NCBI GenBank assembly: GCA_937970115.1
Contig: CALBVO010000013.1
Coordinates: 1 to 5,173 of the forward strand
Direction of reading: 5' to 3'
From: Minisyncoccota bacterium
GTDB lineage: Bacteria > Patescibacteriota > Minisyncoccia > Phycocordibacterales > UBA1006
DNA: 5,173 nt
The translations under genes were made by a program, and so were the position numbers. The stretch's first letter is position 1. Each line of letters opens with the position of its first letter. This document shows positions 4,283-5,173 of this stretch, piece by piece. The notes below the pieces were generated by a model. It had not been told where the DNA came from and did no database searches. It worked only from the letters and a program-made list of their open reading frames with translations.

Positions 4283-5128
4283 ATGAAAACAATACGATTA
4301 ATTAATATCTCGCGACCTCGGTTTTGGATTTACGTTCTAGGGACTTTTATGGTTGGGGTGATCGCGGCTGGTGATCCGCGATTATTGGATCTAAAAACGT
4401 TAATAATTCTTGGAACACTATTTTGGTTTTTTACGTATCCTGCGAATTTAATGATTTATGGAATTAATGACATCTATGATTACGAGACCGATAAACATAA
4501 TCCAAAGAAAATTGAGTACGAGGAATTAGTGAAACCCAAAGACCAGAAGGCTTTGTGGTGGAATATTGCATTATGGGTGATACCTTTTTTCGTTGTGTTG
4601 TTTTGGCTGAATTGGCAGGCGTCGGTTGCATTTCTGATTTTTAATTTCACATCAGTTTATTACTCTGCAACACCAATTCGAGGAAAGGCGAATCCGCCAT
4701 TGGATATTATTTTCTCGTCGATTATTTATATTTCACCTGCGGTTGTTGGATTCTTTGCGACTGGGAATACTGATATTCCATGGTTAGGGATTGTAGGTGG
4801 ATTATTATGGGCAATGGCCATGCAGACCTATTCTGCGGTTCCAGACATAGAATCTGATACAAAGGCTAACGTGAGGACATTGGCGACCGTATTTGGTCGG
4901 AATGGAGCTCTGTGGTTCTGTTTGATTGCCTATGCTGTGGCAACATTTATTGGATTTACTTTATTAGGTTGGATTCTATTAATCCTGGGATTGATTTATC
5001 TAAGTATGGTTATTACAGCAATGGTTAAGCCAGAGAAAACGTTTTGCATATATAAAAAATTTCCGTTAGTGAATGCTGTATTTGGGATGATATTGTTTTT
5101 TTTATTAGTCGCGGAATTCCTTATGTAA
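4283..5128 (+). CDS. UbiA-family prenyltransferase (lycopene elongase/hydratase-like)
   Basis: 281 residues, intact, normal length for the family. An integral membrane enzyme that transfers a prenyl group from a prenyl diphosphate to an acceptor. Both Mg-diphosphate motifs are present: N62-D63-IY-D66-YET-D70 and D188-IES-D192, followed by KANVRTLATVFGR. The N-terminal SRPRFWIYVLGTFMVG and the YPANLMIYGINDIYDYETDKHNPKK stretch resemble the lycopene elongase/hydratase (bacterioruberin and C50 carotenoid) branch more than UbiA or MenA proper; this is recollection of family patterns, not a search. About eight or nine hydrophobic segments are visible. The acceptor cannot be named from the sequence, and no carotenoid or quinone gene is near. 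It has its own promoter and terminator, so it is a separate unit from metK. Confidence 0.87.
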   Translation: MKTIRLINISRPRFWIYVLGTFMVGVIAAGDPRLLDLKTLIILGTLFWFFTYPANLMIYGINDIYDYETDKHNPKKIEYEELVKPKDQKALWWNIALWVIPFFVVLFWLNWQASVAFLIFNFTSVYYSATPIRGKANPPLDIIFSSIIYISPAVVGFFATGNTDIPWLGIVGGLLWAMAMQTYSAVPDIESDTKANVRTLATVFGRNGALWFCLIAYAVATFIGFTLLGWILLILGLIYLSMVITAMVKPEKTFCIYKKFPLVNAVFGMILFFLLVAEFLM

Positions 5129-5158
5129 AAACCACTACTCATGTAATGGTTTTTTATT
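5127..5158 (+). terminator. Terminator after the prenyltransferase gene
   Basis: AAAAACCACTAC (5127-5138) pairs with GTAATGGTTTTT (5143-5154) with one C-A mismatch and a TCAT loop, and the T-run continues as TATT. The stem begins inside the stop codon TAA. The last 15 bases of the window hold nothing I can identify. Confidence 0.8.
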
Positions 5159-5173
5159 CAAAAACAATACCCC

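Noticed and set aside
4006..4305. 99-aa + ORF including ITLAYRSNKYPVTLV
   Set aside because: Its first half is the shadow of the GLTGRK/GGGAFSGKD region. The LAY...PV string recalls the MetK LAYAIGxxxPV strand, but it runs through the terminator and the ubiA promoter, so I treat it as chance or at most a trace of another frameshift.

Overview
The window carries six genes or gene remnants, all on the + strand. It looks like a piece of a small, host-associated or episymbiotic bacterial genome of the Candidatus Patescibacteria (CPR, Parcubacteria-like) type. This assignment is inferred from three things: a peptidoglycan-binding surface protein and a CAP/SCP protein with a 'YFIPHKENDYKP' N-terminus, both of a style I associate with CPR; AT-rich spacers; and start codons with no Shine-Dalgarno sequence. 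No marker gene settles the lineage.

Layout. 3-476 is the 3' end of a surface protein: coiled coil, VLGxE motif, peptidoglycan-binding-like domain. It ends at a 22-bp terminator hairpin. A 232-nt spacer follows, with a second perfect hairpin and a leaderless-type promoter. 709-1833 encodes a membrane-anchored CAP/SCP protein. 1921-3054 is a membrane-anchored MsrA-MsrB methionine sulfoxide reductase fusion; its MsrB part is broken by three single-base losses inside about 90 bp. 3083-3242 holds an extended -10 promoter, a SAM-I riboswitch with every core element recognisable, and an intrinsic terminator. The riboswitch controls a 60-aa unknown ORF (3243-3425) and metK (3427-4211). metK has one frameshift, one in-frame TGA and lacks roughly its last 90 residues. 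4283-5128 is an intact UbiA-family prenyltransferase closed by a terminator.

How the parts fit. The centre of the window is a methionine/SAM module: repair of oxidised methionine, then SAM-sensed synthesis of SAM from methionine. The outer genes belong to the cell surface and membrane. Three genes (CAP, msrAB, ubiA) have a -10 box (TATATT or TATACT) only 6-7 nt upstream of ATG, so their mRNAs are probably leaderless. No start in the window has a visible Shine-Dalgarno.

The most interesting points are the riboswitch with its unusual overlap between P1 and the terminator, the conserved-looking small ORF between it and metK, and the cluster of lesions in the two adjacent methionine genes. Those lesions could be recent decay or consensus-sequence errors. 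The sequence alone cannot decide, although the missing metK C-terminus is not explained by single-base errors.
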